Shown: positions 13,221 to 13,478 of the stretch, piece by piece | Position numbering within the stretch: position 1 is the stretch's first letter | Layout of the letters: the number at the start of each line of letters is the position of its first letter | Assembly: GCA_035507915.1 (NCBI GenBank) | Contig: DATJNS010000055.1 | Span: 1 to 13,478, forward strand | DNA from: JACQAI01 sp035507915 | Lineage (GTDB): Bacteria > Pseudomonadota > Alphaproteobacteria > Elsterales > Elsteraceae | Direction of reading: 5' to 3' | DNA: 13,478 nucleotides | The notes under the pieces: model-generated | Databases searched by the model: none | What the model was told of the DNA's origin: nothing | The model's input: only the letters and a program-made list of their open reading frames with translations | Position numbers and translations under genes: made by a program

Positions 13221-13478
13221 ATGGCGCGCTCCCTTCTGGCGTGGCTGCCGTTCCGGTCCAGGCGTCCGACCGTCGCCGTGTTGCGGCTCGCCGGCGTGAT
13301 CGGGCCGGTGGCGCCGCTGCGCAGCGGGCTCAGCGGCCACGAGCTCGCGCCGGCGATCGAGCGCGCGTTCGGCATGCGCCGCGCGGTCGCGGTCGCGCTG
13401 GTGATCAACTCGCCCGGGGGCTCGCCGGTCCAATCGGCATTGATCCATGCGCGCATCCGCCAGCTCGCCGAGGAGCGC
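13221..13478 (+). CDS. S49 family peptidase (SppA-like), 5' part
   Basis: The first 86 residues are visible; the gene leaves the window on the right. After a short basic N terminus (MARSLLAWLPFRSRRP) without an obvious long membrane anchor come VAVLRLAGVIG (18-28), the first strand of the ClpP-like fold, HELAPAIERAF (40-50), and VALVINSPGGSPVQS (58-72), the SPGG oxyanion-loop motif of the signal peptide peptidase A family. The catalytic Ser and Lys lie further on and cannot be checked. S49 peptidases cut remnant signal peptides or other membrane peptides. It begins 7 nt after the methyltransferase stop; only weak ribosome-site pairing (TAGGCG) is seen, so it probably depends on coupling to the gene before. 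Confidence 0.88.
   Translation, partial: MARSLLAWLPFRSRRPTVAVLRLAGVIGPVAPLRSGLSGHELAPAIERAFGMRRAVAVALVINSPGGSPVQSALIHARIRQLAEER

Noticed and set aside
1..13478. CRISPR array, tRNA/rRNA genes, insertion sequences, prophage or defence genes
   Set aside because: No spaced direct repeats, cloverleaf-like sequence, transposase or integrase motifs, or known defence domains were seen on either strand by reading; a tRNA scan was not possible.

Overview
The window is about 13.5 kb of very GC-rich DNA (around 70% by eye), with almost every third codon position G or C. Codon use, the dyad repeat at 8103-8187, and the block polyprenyl synthetase / DUF2007 / N6-adenine methyltransferase / S49 peptidase all suggest a chromosomal segment of an alphaproteobacterium, perhaps of the Rhodospirillales kind. 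I cannot name a genus. I see no rRNA, tRNA, transposase, integrase or CRISPR array.

Left part (1-2337, all minus strand): the 5' part of a D-glutamate cyclase/DUF1445 gene running off the window edge, a stand-alone class III nucleotidyl cyclase domain that lacks one expected catalytic arginine, and a class V serine/alanine-glyoxylate-type aminotransferase. Divergent from the aminotransferase, on the plus strand, lie a possible 34-codon leader ORF (2521-2625) joined by an ATGA overlap to an MmgE/PrpD-family gene, and 12 nt further on an LLM-class flavin/F420 oxidoreductase. These probably form a small catabolic operon with unknown substrate.

Middle part (4935-8200): a weakly supported 80-aa plus-strand ORF meets, stop codon on stop codon, a minus-strand unit read as RraA-family protein, TSUP/TauE-SafE exporter, then a secreted ClpP-fold protein. 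Divergent from rraA is 3-hydroxyanthranilate 3,4-dioxygenase (nbaC), with all iron and substrate residues and its C-terminal CxxC pairs in place. A long inverted repeat of a kind common in alphaproteobacterial intergenic DNA sits between the convergent ends of nbaC and the next gene.

Right part (8201-13478): a DEXH helicase of the Lhr/ligase-associated DNA-damage type; a 70-aa lipoprotein with a textbook intrinsic terminator that nearly touches the helicase start; a long-chain polyprenyl diphosphate synthase with a good sigma-70-like promoter; then, divergently, DUF2007, a TrmN6-like methyltransferase overlapping it by 14 nt, and the start of an S49 peptidase cut by the window edge.

Most of the window is ordinary metabolic and housekeeping DNA. 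I did not find a clearly new multi-gene system. The points most worth checking are the coupled leader ORF before MmgE/PrpD, the cyclase without its transition-state arginine, the helicase placed directly behind a terminator, and two short uncharacterised proteins.
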